DNA of 64,000 bases. Origin: Candidatus Hydrogenedentota bacterium (GTDB lineage: Bacteria; Hydrogenedentota; Hydrogenedentia; Hydrogenedentales; SLHB01). Below, one piece after another: positions 37,779 through 49,400 of this stretch; the first letter of the stretch is position 1, and every line of letters starts with the position of its first letter. The stretch lies in NCBI GenBank assembly GCA_016215105.1, contig JACRLJ010000009.1:78756-142755 (forward strand). The letters run 5' to 3'. The notes under the pieces were generated by a model that saw only the letters and a list, made by a program, of their open reading frames with translations, was not told the origin of the DNA and made no database searches. The position numbers and the translations under genes were made by a program.

Positions 37779-39818
37779 ATGTTGCGAATGGTATGCGCTG
37801 TGTTTGTGGCCGGAGCGCTGATGACGAGCGGCGCGCTGGCGGATGTGTCGCTGGCGGGCGTATTTGGCGACTCGATGGTGTTGCAGCGTGGTAAGCCCAT
37901 TCCCGTTTGGGGCAAAGCCGCCCCGGACGAGGCGATTACCGTTTCCATGAATGGCAAGACCGCCAAGACGAAGGCGGACGCGCAGGGCGCCTGGTCGGTG
38001 AAGCTGCCCAGTATGAAGGCCGGTGGCCCGTATGAATTGTGCGTCACCGGCGCGGGCAAACCGGTGACATTGAAGGATGTGCTCATTGGTGACGTGTGGG
38101 TGTGCTCGGGCCAGTCCAATATGGGTATGACCATGCAAGGCACGGGGCGCGGCATACTTAACGGTGAGAAGGAAATCGCCGCGGCGAACTATCCCAACAT
38201 TCGCCTGTTTTCCGTGATGCCGGAAACCGCTGTCACCCCGCAGGATGAACTGGCGAAGCATTCCCCGTGGGCGCCTTGCACGCCGCAGTCCGTGCTGGGC
38301 TTTTCCGCCGCGGGTTACTTCTTCGGACGGCACGTGCATCAGAAAGAAAATGTGCCCGTGGGGCTTGTCATGACGGCGTGGGGCGGCACGTACGCCGAAG
38401 CGTGGACCAGCAAGGCCGGGCTTTCAACCATACCGGGATTTGAAAAGCGCCTTGAGTACGCGGCGGAGAATCTGCCGAAGCTTGACCAAATCGAGGGCGA
38501 ATACCGCGCCCAAATGCATGCATGGGACGCTCAGTTGGATGCGCTGGACGCGGGATTCCAGAGCGGCGTTCCCGTATGGAGCCAACCACAATGCCCCACT
38601 GCGGACTGGAAGCCCATCACTATGCCGCTGCCGTACTCCATGCTCGAGGATAGCAGTCCATCGAAATTGGAAGGCCGTATCTGGCTACGGCGCGATATCG
38701 AGGCGCCTGCGTCGTGGCAGGGCCGCGACTTGACGCTGAATCTCGGGTTTGCTCATGAGACCGACCAAGTGTGGTTTAACGGGACTGAAGTGGGCCGGTT
38801 TGATTTTGTTTACCACTTCTGGGACGGGCAGACGGTCACCATTCCCAGCCGCTTGGTTAAGGCGGGCGTCAACACCGTCGTCATCCGGTTAACGGACACC
38901 GGCAACAAGGGCGGCCTGTTTGGCGAACCCGGCATGCTTCAGCTTACAGCCAGCCCTCCGGATGTGGAGCCGAAGTCCGTTAGCGTGGCCGGGCCGTGGC
39001 TGATGAAGCAGGGGTTGCCGCTCGATAAAGTTACGCCGCGTCCCGCTCCGCCGGCCTATTGGCCCAACAACCCGAACATGCCGACCGTGCTCTATAACGC
39101 GATGATTCATCCGCTGGTCCGCATGCCCATCAAAGGTGTGATCTGGTATCAGGGCGAGTCGAACGCGGACGCGGCCTATGAATACCGCACCTTGTTACCC
39201 ACCCTGATTCAGGATTGGCGCAAGGCCTGGGGCGAGGGCAATTTCCCGTTCCTCTACGTTCAGATCGCCAACTTCAGCGGCTGGCAACCCCCGGCCACGA
39301 AACCGCGCGAATCCACATGGGCAGAGCTGCGCGAAGCACAGCTTATGACCTTGTCCACGCCCAAGACAGGCATGGCCGTCACTATCGACATCGGCGAGGT
39401 AGACGATATTCACCCCATCAACAAGAAGGACGTCGGCGTACGCCTCGGATTGGCCGCACAGCACGTGGCCTACGGCGAGAAGCTTGAATACTCGGGCCCG
39501 CTCTATAAATCGATGAAGGTCAAAGACGGCAGAGCCCGCATCGCCTTTACGCACGCCGGAGGACTAAACGTCAAAGGCGGCGAACTCAAAGGTTTCGCTA
39601 TTGCCGGGTCAGACCACACGTTTGTGTATGCCAAAGCCGAGGTAAAGGGCAACGAGGTCGTGGTGTGGAACGACGCGGTGAAAGCCCCGGTGGCGGTACG
39701 CTATGGCTGGGACTTCGCGCCGGAATGCAATCTGTACAACGCCGCCGGTCTCCCCGCTTCGCCGTTCCGAACGGATCAGTGGCCTGGAGTTACCGCGCCT
39801 AAGGCCGCCGCCAAGTAG
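37779..39818 (+). CDS. sialate O-acetylesterase
   Basis: DVWVCSGQSNMGMTM, GVIWYQGESNADAAYEYRTLLPTLIQDWRKAWGEGNFPFLYVQ, DIGEVDDIHPINKKDVGVRLGLAA. Confidence 0.93.
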   Translation: MLRMVCAVFVAGALMTSGALADVSLAGVFGDSMVLQRGKPIPVWGKAAPDEAITVSMNGKTAKTKADAQGAWSVKLPSMKAGGPYELCVTGAGKPVTLKDVLIGDVWVCSGQSNMGMTMQGTGRGILNGEKEIAAANYPNIRLFSVMPETAVTPQDELAKHSPWAPCTPQSVLGFSAAGYFFGRHVHQKENVPVGLVMTAWGGTYAEAWTSKAGLSTIPGFEKRLEYAAENLPKLDQIEGEYRAQMHAWDAQLDALDAGFQSGVPVWSQPQCPTADWKPITMPLPYSMLEDSSPSKLEGRIWLRRDIEAPASWQGRDLTLNLGFAHETDQVWFNGTEVGRFDFVYHFWDGQTVTIPSRLVKAGVNTVVIRLTDTGNKGGLFGEPGMLQLTASPPDVEPKSVSVAGPWLMKQGLPLDKVTPRPAPPAYWPNNPNMPTVLYNAMIHPLVRMPIKGVIWYQGESNADAAYEYRTLLPTLIQDWRKAWGEGNFPFLYVQIANFSGWQPPATKPRESTWAELREAQLMTLSTPKTGMAVTIDIGEVDDIHPINKKDVGVRLGLAAQHVAYGEKLEYSGPLYKSMKVKDGRARIAFTHAGGLNVKGGELKGFAIAGSDHTFVYAKAEVKGNEVVVWNDAVKAPVAVRYGWDFAPECNLYNAAGLPASPFRTDQWPGVTAPKAAAK

Positions 39819-39834
39819 GCAGGGAGCCACTGAA

Positions 39835-41193
39835 ATGGGAAGCGCCCAATCGAGCGAGACGGCGTTCTATATTCCCGAGAACCCGGGCTACACAATAGTG
39901 GATTCGGCCGCCGACTCGATTCGATTCACGGTCGAACGCACGCTGGCGCCGTGTTCGTGCGGGCATGTGGCGTCGCTATCGAGTTTCGTTAATCCCGAAG
40001 GCGCCATCATGGAGTGGCACGACTTTGGTCTGCTGGAAGGGCCGGGATGGGCGGCCAATACGGTTGGCGGCGCGCATGAGGTCTATCGGATGGGCGGGAT
40101 TCTCGGCAAGCCTGCGTGGCGCCGAATCGCGCTTGACGTCCTTGACCACGCGCTTGAACACGGGTTCATCGATTTCGAAACGGGGTTCATCCGTGGCTAC
40201 CGAGAGACCTCGACGAATTCGCACTGCCTCAATTTCCAGCACAATTCCGAGTGGTTCTGTCCAGGCTCGATGGCGTTGATCGGTCTGCAATTGCTGCAAT
40301 TTGCGGAGACGTTGGGTGACGACATGCGCGTAGGCCGGATGCGGGAGTCTGCGATCCGATGCGCAGCCTGGATCGAGCGAAATCTTGAACCGGCGCCGAA
40401 CGGGTGGTTCCCCCGCCGATGCGCGCCAAATGGCTCGCTCCACATCGCCCGTCGTGCGGAGGCGGAGGACCCACTCTGGCAGACATCGGGTGATGGGCTG
40501 TTCATCGTGCAGCTTCAGACGGCGCTCACGCAACGCGGGTTAGTGGATTACCGTGCGGCGATTAAGAACAAGATTGACGTGTTCGTCCGGTCCGGCGGAA
40601 TCTTCGGAAGCGTCAATCACGACACCTACGATGCGCACGAGAGCGTCGCCTACGCGCTGGGCTTCCGGACCTTGCTCGCGGCCGCGGCGCTTCTGCGCGA
40701 TGAGGGTGTCCGCCAGTTTGCCTTCGATATCTGTCTGGCGGGTCTCGACCGTTTCAAGTTGCGCGCCGACCGCAACGGCGTGAGAACCACGGGTTTGCTC
40801 ATCATGGAAGACTCGTGGGATACGGCTTATCTGTGGGAGAACGCGGAGGCAAGTCTGGCCTTATTTGAGGCCGCTAATGCCGTGCGCGGCGCCTCGTCCG
40901 GCTTGGCTCGGCAGTACGAGCTTGCCGGTCTCACCATCCTGCGCGCCTGCGCCCGATATCATTTCGGTCCCTACGGATTCCTAACCGAGGGAGTCGACTG
41001 GAACAATCACGTCGGACAGCAACACCATATCGACGGCGCCACCTACGGCGCGATTCAGTACACCGAACCGTTCCTCAATAGCCAGCACATCGCCGAACCT
41101 ACTTTGTACTATGTCGAGCATTTGGCGCGAAGAACCGGCGACGGATTTCGGGATTGCGAGGATAACCTTGTGCTTCGACGCCCCGTAGCGTGA
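39835..41193 (+). CDS. hypothetical protein, possible (alpha/alpha)6-barrel carbohydrate-active protein
   Basis: 452 aa ORF with helical repeat-like segments; follows the sialate O-acetylesterase in the same direction. Confidence 0.6.
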   Translation: MGSAQSSETAFYIPENPGYTIVDSAADSIRFTVERTLAPCSCGHVASLSSFVNPEGAIMEWHDFGLLEGPGWAANTVGGAHEVYRMGGILGKPAWRRIALDVLDHALEHGFIDFETGFIRGYRETSTNSHCLNFQHNSEWFCPGSMALIGLQLLQFAETLGDDMRVGRMRESAIRCAAWIERNLEPAPNGWFPRRCAPNGSLHIARRAEAEDPLWQTSGDGLFIVQLQTALTQRGLVDYRAAIKNKIDVFVRSGGIFGSVNHDTYDAHESVAYALGFRTLLAAAALLRDEGVRQFAFDICLAGLDRFKLRADRNGVRTTGLLIMEDSWDTAYLWENAEASLALFEAANAVRGASSGLARQYELAGLTILRACARYHFGPYGFLTEGVDWNNHVGQQHHIDGATYGAIQYTEPFLNSQHIAEPTLYYVEHLARRTGDGFRDCEDNLVLRRPVA

Positions 41194-41211
41194 TCCATTT
41201 CGATATGGCGA

Positions 41212-42615
41212 TCAGCCGAGTAGATCTTGCCACTTGGGAAGTCGAACCAGCAGCATCTCGTAGACCAGTTGCGCGGTTTCCGCGGGGCCGGATGTCCGGG
41301 CCTTGCTGATCGCTTCGCGGCGCGCGGGATCGGTGACTTCGACCCATGCCACGGTGTAAATGTGGTCATCCTTCCCAATTGCGATACTCTCCGCGAAGAA
41401 TACCCGCCGGTTGTCGCGCGATAGAATCGGACCGTGATCGACCAACTTCTTCTGGGTAACGTCGTAGGTGAGGAGGTAAAGCCCCGATTGCACTGAAGGT
41501 CGGCCATCAATTGTTACCTCGGGGCCGTGGCCAAGATAGAAGAGTGTGTTGTTCGGTCCCAGCATGAATCCCAACTGGCTGATTTCCGGGTTGCGCGGCA
41601 TGCCTTGATAGGCTTCGGGCCGAAGTTCCGCGACGGTACGGATGTAGTTCGCGGACGGCCTGAATTCGAACAGCGCCGTGGTCTCCCAAATAATCCCCCA
41701 GAAACTGTTTGTTGCCGGGTTCCATTCGATGGCGCGCCAATTGTGTTCGAAATCGCCCTTCGCCGTTTCGATCGCAGATTGCGACAAAGACACTCTGGAA
41801 AGGTCCAGCCCGTCGATGTAGCTCACTCGCCGGTACTGCGCCGGGTCGAACTTCCAGATCTTGCCATCCATTGTCGAACCATAGACTTCACCAGCCGGCG
41901 CCACCGCAAGCGTGCGGCAGATACGGTCCCATTCCCACGGATGATCGCCCCATTCGCCACGCCCCTGGACCGCGCCCCAGCAGCGCAATTCCTTCTTGCC
42001 GATCTCATAGCTGACCAGGAGTCCGGAGGGCCACGTGAGTCCGTAAAGCGTCTCGCGCTGGGTGTCCATGGCCATCGTGATGATGCCTTCGCCGGGCATG
42101 ACTTTGGCGAGATCGGCAAACCGGCCCGACTTCAGATCGTAACTCATGAAGTGTCCGCCCGAGTATGGCGCCTTTGCCCCCGCATCCAATTCCGGTAGAT
42201 CGCCGTGATAAAACGACGTGTGGGTCGCAAACCAAATCTTGCCCTTATGTTCGATCAGAGGCACATGCACTTTGCCTTGGGGTATATGCGTGTCCGCCGG
42301 CTCCCGAAGGACTTCGTCCAGCTTGCCAGCAAGCTTCATACCGTTGTTCTTCGGATCGAATATGTAGTAGCGGCAGCCGTACGCGCTATTGTGGGTATTG
42401 ATGACAAAGTGAATCCTACCGTCGGACGTGGCGGTCAGCGCGTTGTAGTTGCTGTCACCCGCGGGAAAATCCGGCTGGAGCAGATCGGCGTCAATGCGGT
42501 CCTGCAGATCCTGAAAGTGGACCGCGCTCCTCTTCACCTCCGCAGAATCCGCCGCGCCCGCCGACGCAGCTAGCGCGAGAACTGCCGCCACAAAGCACAC
42601 CCAAAACCGGATCAT
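41212..42615 (-). CDS. secreted hypothetical protein, beta-propeller-like
   Basis: Signal MIRFWVCFVAAVLALAASAGAA; repeated short beta-strand-like segments. Confidence 0.6.
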   Translation of the reverse strand: MIRFWVCFVAAVLALAASAGAADSAEVKRSAVHFQDLQDRIDADLLQPDFPAGDSNYNALTATSDGRIHFVINTHNSAYGCRYYIFDPKNNGMKLAGKLDEVLREPADTHIPQGKVHVPLIEHKGKIWFATHTSFYHGDLPELDAGAKAPYSGGHFMSYDLKSGRFADLAKVMPGEGIITMAMDTQRETLYGLTWPSGLLVSYEIGKKELRCWGAVQGRGEWGDHPWEWDRICRTLAVAPAGEVYGSTMDGKIWKFDPAQYRRVSYIDGLDLSRVSLSQSAIETAKGDFEHNWRAIEWNPATNSFWGIIWETTALFEFRPSANYIRTVAELRPEAYQGMPRNPEISQLGFMLGPNNTLFYLGHGPEVTIDGRPSVQSGLYLLTYDVTQKKLVDHGPILSRDNRRVFFAESIAIGKDDHIYTVAWVEVTDPARREAISKARTSGPAETAQLVYEMLLVRLPKWQDLLG

Positions 42616-42675
42616 AATTACAGCCCTCCAGCAAACGCGTGCACCGAGAAACCGTTCGCGTCAAGGACGCTCATT

Positions 42676-43221
42676 CTACCAAGTGGGCACGATCCCGCCT
42701 TTGAATGCGCCCACAAGTGTGCTGGGTCCGGCGGCGGTTCGGACGCGTAGTTCGATGGAGCCTTCCCACCAGTCACGCCCATCCATCCCGTGTTGAAATT
42801 TCTGCAACGTGATGTTTCCGCCGAGGACGGGGTAAATCCCCAAACCCGGAAGATTGACCGTCTGTTCCTCTTCTCCGGCCTGTGGCTGAATGGGAATGGG
42901 CTTGCTGACCAGGGGCGTATAGTCACTCATACCGTCCTGCCCGTCCTTGAGTTTGTCGTTGAATGCCGCCACAACGCTGGTTCCCGGGCCATCGATCTCG
43001 ATCAAATCGGGGGCTTCGGCGTCCGTATTGGCGAGTCGAAACGAGTCGAAGCGGACGGTCACCGCTCTGCCCTGCGCCTGAAGCTCCAGGGTTCCGCCCT
43101 CCCCGAATTCGGGCAATTTTGCCTTCGGCTCACTCGGCGCCGGGGCGGAACAACTCAAGAGGGCCATTAGTAGTCCCAATACACAGACGCCGAAATACCT
43201 GTTCTTTCGAAACCAATGCAC
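42676..43221 (-). CDS. putative lipoprotein, hypothetical
   Basis: MHWFRKNRYFGVCVLGLLMALLSCSAPAPS lipobox-like signal. Confidence 0.6.
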   Translation of the reverse strand: MHWFRKNRYFGVCVLGLLMALLSCSAPAPSEPKAKLPEFGEGGTLELQAQGRAVTVRFDSFRLANTDAEAPDLIEIDGPGTSVVAAFNDKLKDGQDGMSDYTPLVSKPIPIQPQAGEEEQTVNLPGLGIYPVLGGNITLQKFQHGMDGRDWWEGSIELRVRTAAGPSTLVGAFKGGIVPTW

Positions 43222-43282
43222 CTGCTATTCTCCTGCGTTGTTAGCTTCTTGGCAGCGGCTCGGTCGTATTATGGAAGAACGG

Positions 43283-44296
43283 CTACTCCCGTAACAATAC
43301 GTCCGCCGCAAGTCGCGTTTTAGCGAGCAATCTGCGAAACGCGGCGTTACTTTTCGCCAAGCTCCGCAACGAAACAATGAGCTTACGCTGTAAACGATAG
43401 CGTGTGAGCGGCGTCCGGCGCGTGCTCGCGCTGCCCTGCGCTGCGTCGAGCGGCGTCCAAAGCCCGTCCAGTGGAAAGCCGAAGACACGCAAGTCGTCTG
43501 GATCGAGTTGTCGTATGATCGTCTGCGCGATCTCGAGCTTGGCGGAATCGCCGGCCAGTTCTGTCGCCCATTTGTTGAGCGACGCAGTGGAAGGCCGTGA
43601 GTGCTGCGTGACGCCGATGGGGTCACCCAACCCCGGCGCCGGTTTCACGTCGTTTGCCCCTTCGCCGTAGTTGATGGTCTCCTTCTCGAACGGAACGCCG
43701 AGGTAGGCGTAGATCAGCCCCATCCAGGTCTCAGGATCGGTGACGAGATCCTCGTAGCGGACATGAAAGTACGGCGCGCGTTTTTCGCGCAGAAATCTCG
43801 CCATCGCGGGCACGTACCGGTGCAAGATGGGATTGTAGTTCTGTGCAGCCTGGTAATCTCCGTCGAAAAACGAATTCGCGTACGACGAGAGTATGGCCAG
43901 CGGGTGACGCGTCAAGACAACGTATTTGGCGTCCGGGAATAGCTTCTGAATGAAGGGCAGGACAAGCGCGTAGGCCGGAGTCTTGTCCAGAAAAAAGCGC
44001 TTGCCGGAATTCGCCAACACGCGCCCGTATAGAACGTCACAGTACGCCCGGCACGCGTCGATGTAGTCCTGTTCTTTGCCCGGCAGCTGCTCGACAAACA
44101 GCCGCTGCGATTCCGCCGCCAGGATATGGTCATAGGGCGCCTTGTCCACCTTATCGAAGTAGCCGAGATGGGCCAGCGGCGTCAGCAGATGCGGTTCCGG
44201 CCCGCCCAGAATCATGGAATGCGACTCGAGCATCCGTTCTAGCAGGGTAGTCCCCGAACGCGGTGCGCCAATCACAAAGATCAGTGGGACGCTCAT
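43283..44296 (-). CDS. sulfotransferase family protein
   Basis: PLIFVIGAPRSGTTLLERMLESH (5'-PSB loop) and LFPDAKYVVLTRHPLAILSSY (3'-PB). Start taken at MSVPLIF. Confidence 0.85.
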   Translation of the reverse strand: MSVPLIFVIGAPRSGTTLLERMLESHSMILGGPEPHLLTPLAHLGYFDKVDKAPYDHILAAESQRLFVEQLPGKEQDYIDACRAYCDVLYGRVLANSGKRFFLDKTPAYALVLPFIQKLFPDAKYVVLTRHPLAILSSYANSFFDGDYQAAQNYNPILHRYVPAMARFLREKRAPYFHVRYEDLVTDPETWMGLIYAYLGVPFEKETINYGEGANDVKPAPGLGDPIGVTQHSRPSTASLNKWATELAGDSAKLEIAQTIIRQLDPDDLRVFGFPLDGLWTPLDAAQGSASTRRTPLTRYRLQRKLIVSLRSLAKSNAAFRRLLAKTRLAADVLLRE

Positions 44297-44382
44297 GACC
44301 TGTCCTTCAACCGGTTCCCTGTGCGCAGTATACCGGTTCATGCGCCTAACATAAACCACGTTTCATTTGCTAGAATCGCCCC

Positions 44383-46425
44383 ATGCTTACCCGTACGATA
44401 CGAATCCTGCTTTCGGCCGGTTGTTTGGCGTCCATCTGTCTGACCGCCGGCGCCGCATTCGGCGCGGAGTCCAATAACTTCGCCCGAACAGACGCATCGC
44501 CGAAGAAAGATAATCCGGACAAGAAAGTACTGGCGCCCCCTGCCGCCGCGCCGTCCATTGCCGAATTCGTCCAAACGCTCACGCCGAACGAGCGCATCAC
44601 CCAACTGATGCTCGTCACCGTTCTTGGAAGGAACGCGCCCAATAGCGAGGACATGATGTTCCTGAGCCGGTACGCGCCGGGTGGCGTCATCATACCCGCG
44701 ACGCTGCGTCCCTCCTCGGCGGCCGGCTACGTCACGGCGTTGCGGCGCCTGCCAGTCGAAAAGCGGCGGGGCATCCCGTTGTTCATCGCGACGAACCTGT
44801 ACAGCCTCGAACAGCCTGGGGCCACGGCCTTCTTCAGTCAGCTTCCGTCTATGCTGTCCATAGCCGCTGCGAATGACCCGGACACTACGGAGCGACTGGG
44901 AACGTTTGTCGCCGGTTATCTCAACGCGATGGGCTTCAACATGCACCTGGGCCCGTCGCTGGAGCTCGCGCCAATCCTTCCCGGCGCCAAGGGTTCACTG
45001 CAAAGTTTTGGAGGTAATCCCGAATTTGCCGCCACGGCGGGCTCCGCGATGATTCGCGGCTTGACTGAAAACGGAATTGTGGTGGTTGCGATGGGGTTTC
45101 CCGGCGGTGGCGCGAACCGGCTGCCGAAACAGCCGGCGGTGTTGATGACTCCCAAGGCGGCGCTCGCGGAGAAGGATCTGCTGCCGTACGCGCGCGCCAT
45201 CTCTCAGGGCGCTCAGGTCATTCACGTGGGCAACACGCGGGTCCCGTCACTTGAGCCCGACAAACGCCCGGCGAGTTTGTCCAAGGCTGTCATGCGCGAC
45301 CTATTGCGGGATCAACTCAAATTCGATGGCGTTGTCATGGTGGGGCCGATCGACTCTCCGGACGTCGGCGAATTGATCGACCCTCAGCAGGCTGCGGTCC
45401 AGGCCATCCTCTCCGGCGCCGACATGATTCTGTGGAATGAAATGGGACCCCGAGTAATCAAGGCCATGGAGAAGATTTCCGTGGCCGTCGACGCGGGCGT
45501 TATTGGTCAGGAAACGATCGACGCGGCCTGCGTGCGCGTGATAACTCTCAAAGAGAAGATGGGCCTGCGCGCGCGCCCCCTTCCGAAGCCGGGCGATGCG
45601 GAAAAGATCGAGAAGAATAAGTCGTACCCCAAAGAGGCGTATGAAATCGAGCGCCATGCCATTACGCTGGTCAAGAACACCGGCAACGTGCTGCCGTTGA
45701 ATAAAGGGGCCTCAGTGCCAATTGGCGTCACCGGCATGGTGGGCGTCGAGGTCTTCAAGAACGCCCTCGAAAAATACATCAAGCCCATTTCGATGCAGCC
45801 GATCGGAAGTGCGAAGTATGTCGGTGACATCGAGCGATTCGAAATCGATCGCCTGGTTCGCACTGGAACCGGTCTGCGCACGACGATTTGCATATTCGCA
45901 AACGCGGTCCGGACCCGAGGTGAAGTCGACCTGATCCGCGCGCTAAAGGCGAAAGGAACGAACGTTGTCGTCGTGCTTTTCGGCTACCCGGACTCGCTTC
46001 CCGATCTCGTGGATGCGGACGCGATTGTGGTCGCCTACTGCGAAGGGCGCCTGGTCAACGAGAGCCTGAAGGCCGCAGCGGAAGCCCTGGTAGGCGAAGG
46101 CGCCATCGGCGCGCTTCCGTCTGTTCCGGATATCGCGGTGAAGACGGGGACGCCCCAAAAATTCAACGCGTTTTGCGTAGTTCGTTCCCCGGCGGGAACG
46201 CTGCCGGTTACGATTGACGCGCCCTTTGTCGCGGGCTTCGGGCTATCCTACGGCGCGTCGCGCGCGATGGAGAAGGCCGAGTGGGACTTCGGTGACGGTA
46301 CGCGCGCCAAGGGCATCGAAGCGGAGCACACATACGCGGAGCCAGGGAATTACGATGTGACCTTGACCGGGAAAGATCGCAAGGGAGAAACTGTGGAGCG
46401 CACGTTCAAAGCGGCAGTGGAGTAG
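44383..46425 (+). CDS. GH3-fold (NagZ-like) protein with C-terminal PKD domain; catalytic motifs degenerate
   Basis: GH3-like order LAPILP...SFGGNPEFAATAGSAMIRGLTENG...AMGFPGGG...SLSKAVMRDLLRDQLKFDGVVMV; PKD-like AEWDFGDGTRAKGIEAEHTYAEPGNYDVTLTGKD. Confidence 0.8.
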   Translation: MLTRTIRILLSAGCLASICLTAGAAFGAESNNFARTDASPKKDNPDKKVLAPPAAAPSIAEFVQTLTPNERITQLMLVTVLGRNAPNSEDMMFLSRYAPGGVIIPATLRPSSAAGYVTALRRLPVEKRRGIPLFIATNLYSLEQPGATAFFSQLPSMLSIAAANDPDTTERLGTFVAGYLNAMGFNMHLGPSLELAPILPGAKGSLQSFGGNPEFAATAGSAMIRGLTENGIVVVAMGFPGGGANRLPKQPAVLMTPKAALAEKDLLPYARAISQGAQVIHVGNTRVPSLEPDKRPASLSKAVMRDLLRDQLKFDGVVMVGPIDSPDVGELIDPQQAAVQAILSGADMILWNEMGPRVIKAMEKISVAVDAGVIGQETIDAACVRVITLKEKMGLRARPLPKPGDAEKIEKNKSYPKEAYEIERHAITLVKNTGNVLPLNKGASVPIGVTGMVGVEVFKNALEKYIKPISMQPIGSAKYVGDIERFEIDRLVRTGTGLRTTICIFANAVRTRGEVDLIRALKAKGTNVVVVLFGYPDSLPDLVDADAIVVAYCEGRLVNESLKAAAEALVGEGAIGALPSVPDIAVKTGTPQKFNAFCVVRSPAGTLPVTIDAPFVAGFGLSYGASRAMEKAEWDFGDGTRAKGIEAEHTYAEPGNYDVTLTGKDRKGETVERTFKAAVE

Positions 46426-46480
46426 CTTCGGGAGCGGCGCGGTTCGACTGCCGCCTACGGGCGGATGGAGAGATCGGGAA

Positions 46481-49400
46481 ATGTCGTTGAACCGTTTAGG
46501 GATCGCCTGTCTAATCTCACTGGTCGTAGCCGGAGCCGCACGCGCTGCCGAGCCTCGAATCAAATGGACCTACACCGCCGCCTCCACTCTGTACGCGCCG
46601 CCGCTGGTGGCGGACGTGAATCCCGGCAAGCCCGGCCTGGAAACCATTATCAGCGACAGCGAGGTCCGGCGCCTGCGATGTGTTGACGCCACGGGCCAAC
46701 CCCTCTGGGAGTACGACGGCCACTGGAGGCGCCGCCTCACCTCCGCCGCGGCGTTGAGTTGGTCTGCCCGCGCTGGCCTGGGGACCCTGCTCATCGGCAA
46801 TGACGACGGCGCGCTCAGTTGCATTGACGCAAAGAGTGGGGAAGGGTTGTGGCAGAAGAAAGTGGGAGGCATGGAGTGGGGGACCGCGATCTGGGCCGAC
46901 CTTAACGGTGATGGCAAAGACGAGGCCGTCGCGGGTACGGAAAACGCCGGCGTAGTCGCGTTTGCCGCGGACGGCTCGCCCTTGTGGAGCTATCAAACCA
47001 CGCCGCCCCTCCACATTCAATGCCCTATCGGCGCAGCGGACATCGATGGCGACGGTAAGCAGGAAATCTTCGGCGCGGCAAGTGTAGCGGGTCTATTCTG
47101 CCTGAATGGCGACGGCTCGCTGCGCTGGTCTCGCGCCACCGGAGATGACTTCTACAGCACCGTGGCCATCGCTGACGCCGACGGTGACGGAAAGCCTGAA
47201 GTGTACGCGATATCCAGCGATGACAACGCCCTGTACTGTTTCGACGCGCGGACGGGAAACGTCATCCAGGAAACCCACCTACTCGCCGGAGGCGACGCCT
47301 ACCCAAGCTCCTCTATCGCCATTGGCGACATCGATCGTGATGGCAAAGAGGAAATCGTCGTGGGAGACATTCTCGGCAATGTCTATTGCGTCGATTGTAC
47401 AGGACAGATTCGATGGGTGTTTCAGACGGATAAGCGCACCCACGCGGCCCCGTCGCTGGCCGACGTGGACGGCGACGGCGAAATCGAAGTGCTCGTCGCC
47501 TCCGGAGATCACAACCTCTACTGTCTGAATAGTGCCGGGGCGCTGAAATGGCGCTTCAAGGCGGACCTGCGTCTGATGTATCCCGCGACAATCGCCGACG
47601 TTGACGCTGACGGCAAGACCGACATCCTGTTTGGCGGCAGCGATCACCTGTTACGCTGCATCACGCTGGACGGGCGCTACACGCCCTCGCTGGCGCCGTG
47701 GCCGTCACGGCGCTTCGACGCCGCACAGTCTGGCAGCGCGTTCGGCAAGCGCTCCAAATCCGCCGCGCAAACGGTTGAGGAAACCACCCCATTGCTCGTG
47801 AATGGCGGGTTCGAACTCGGCAAAGTAACCAAAGGACAAGACCAATATCCCAAAGGTGCGGACATCTATGAACGGCGTCAAAACCAGCCGCGCGGTTGGT
47901 ACGTCGAAGGTGGCGCCGCCGATGCTTGCGCATTGGATCGCGAGACCAAGCGAACGGGCCAGAGCGCGGCAAAGGTTTCTCTCGGCGCCAAGCCCGTTCG
48001 TCTGATCAGCGAAGAAGCCGCGCTCGAACGTGATGTGAAAAGTGTGGACGCGTCAGTATGGGGCCACGGACCGGAAGGCGCCTCGGCAGTGTTGCGGTGG
48101 AACGGACCACAAGGCGTTCTTCGCGAAGACCCGCTGGCGCTGGGCGAAACCAAAGACGGGTGGCGGCAGTTCCGCGCCGTGAAACTCATTCCCCCACGTG
48201 GCGCGCGCGGGGTTGCGCTCGTGTGCGTGTGCCCCGCTGGAAAAGAATCATCCATTTCGTGGGACGACGCGGAAGTGATCGGAACCTTTGCGCGTCCCTA
48301 TCAATTGCGCGCTTTGGTGAATCAGGCCGGCTACGACGCCGGTATGCCGAAGCTGTTCACGGCGCAATCCAATTTCCCGGCGGATGCCGCGCAATTCGAG
48401 TTGCTGTCCGAAGACGGAAAGATCGCGTATTCGGCGCCCCTCCAGGCGCGTGGCCGCATCAAAGGCGCCTACGACAACGATTGGGGCTTCAACTACTGGC
48501 GCGGCGACTTCACCAAGTTCGATACTCCAGGCCGCTACTGGATTCGGCTCACCATCGGCGGCGCGTCAGACGTATCGTGGCCGTTCGAGATCGGCCCCAA
48601 TGTGTTGTGGGACAAGACGGCGCGGCCCGCCTATCGGTTCTTTTACTATCAACGCTGCGGCTTCGATGTCCCTGGCTTCCACAAAGCGTGTCATCTGGAT
48701 GACTCGACCAACCCTGAGCACACCAAACAGTATGACCTCGCCGGCGGCTGGCACGACGCGGGCGACTACAACAAGTATCACAATGCGCCCTACGCGCTCG
48801 CCCTCGCGCGGGCATACGGCAATCAGAAAACCCTCTTCGACACGCAGGACGAGGACCACAACGGCCTAAGCGATTTCCTCGACGAAATCCTCTGGGGCGG
48901 CGATCATGTGCGGCGCATGATCCTGCCGGACGGCTCCGTGCCGGGCGGCATTACCAGCGGATACGGATTCTGGGGGCCGCCTGAACTGGAGACGGACAAC
49001 AAACCCTTAACCGGCGACGAACGACCGCTGACCCCGCCTGAGTCCGGCGGCGATCCGGGCAGCCATCTGAACGCCATGGCGAAGATCGCGCGCCTTGCGA
49101 AGAATCCCGCGCCCTACATCGAGGCGGCCGAGCGGTCCCTCCGCTGGCTTCGCGAGAAGAATCTGAATATTCCTGCCCAGTTTGCCGCGGCAATAGACCT
49201 TTACCTTGCGACCAAGGACGACAAGTACGCGCAGCTCGCGAAGGAACTCTTTCCCAAAGCGGGATTGGACGACGTTGATGCCGTGGAGGCGTATGACGCC
49301 GCGTTCAAGGAAGACCACCGCGAAGAACTCAAGAAGCGGCTCACGGCGCGCGCGGACGAGATTCTAAGCCTTGCCGACAACCCATTCGGCGTCTATACCT

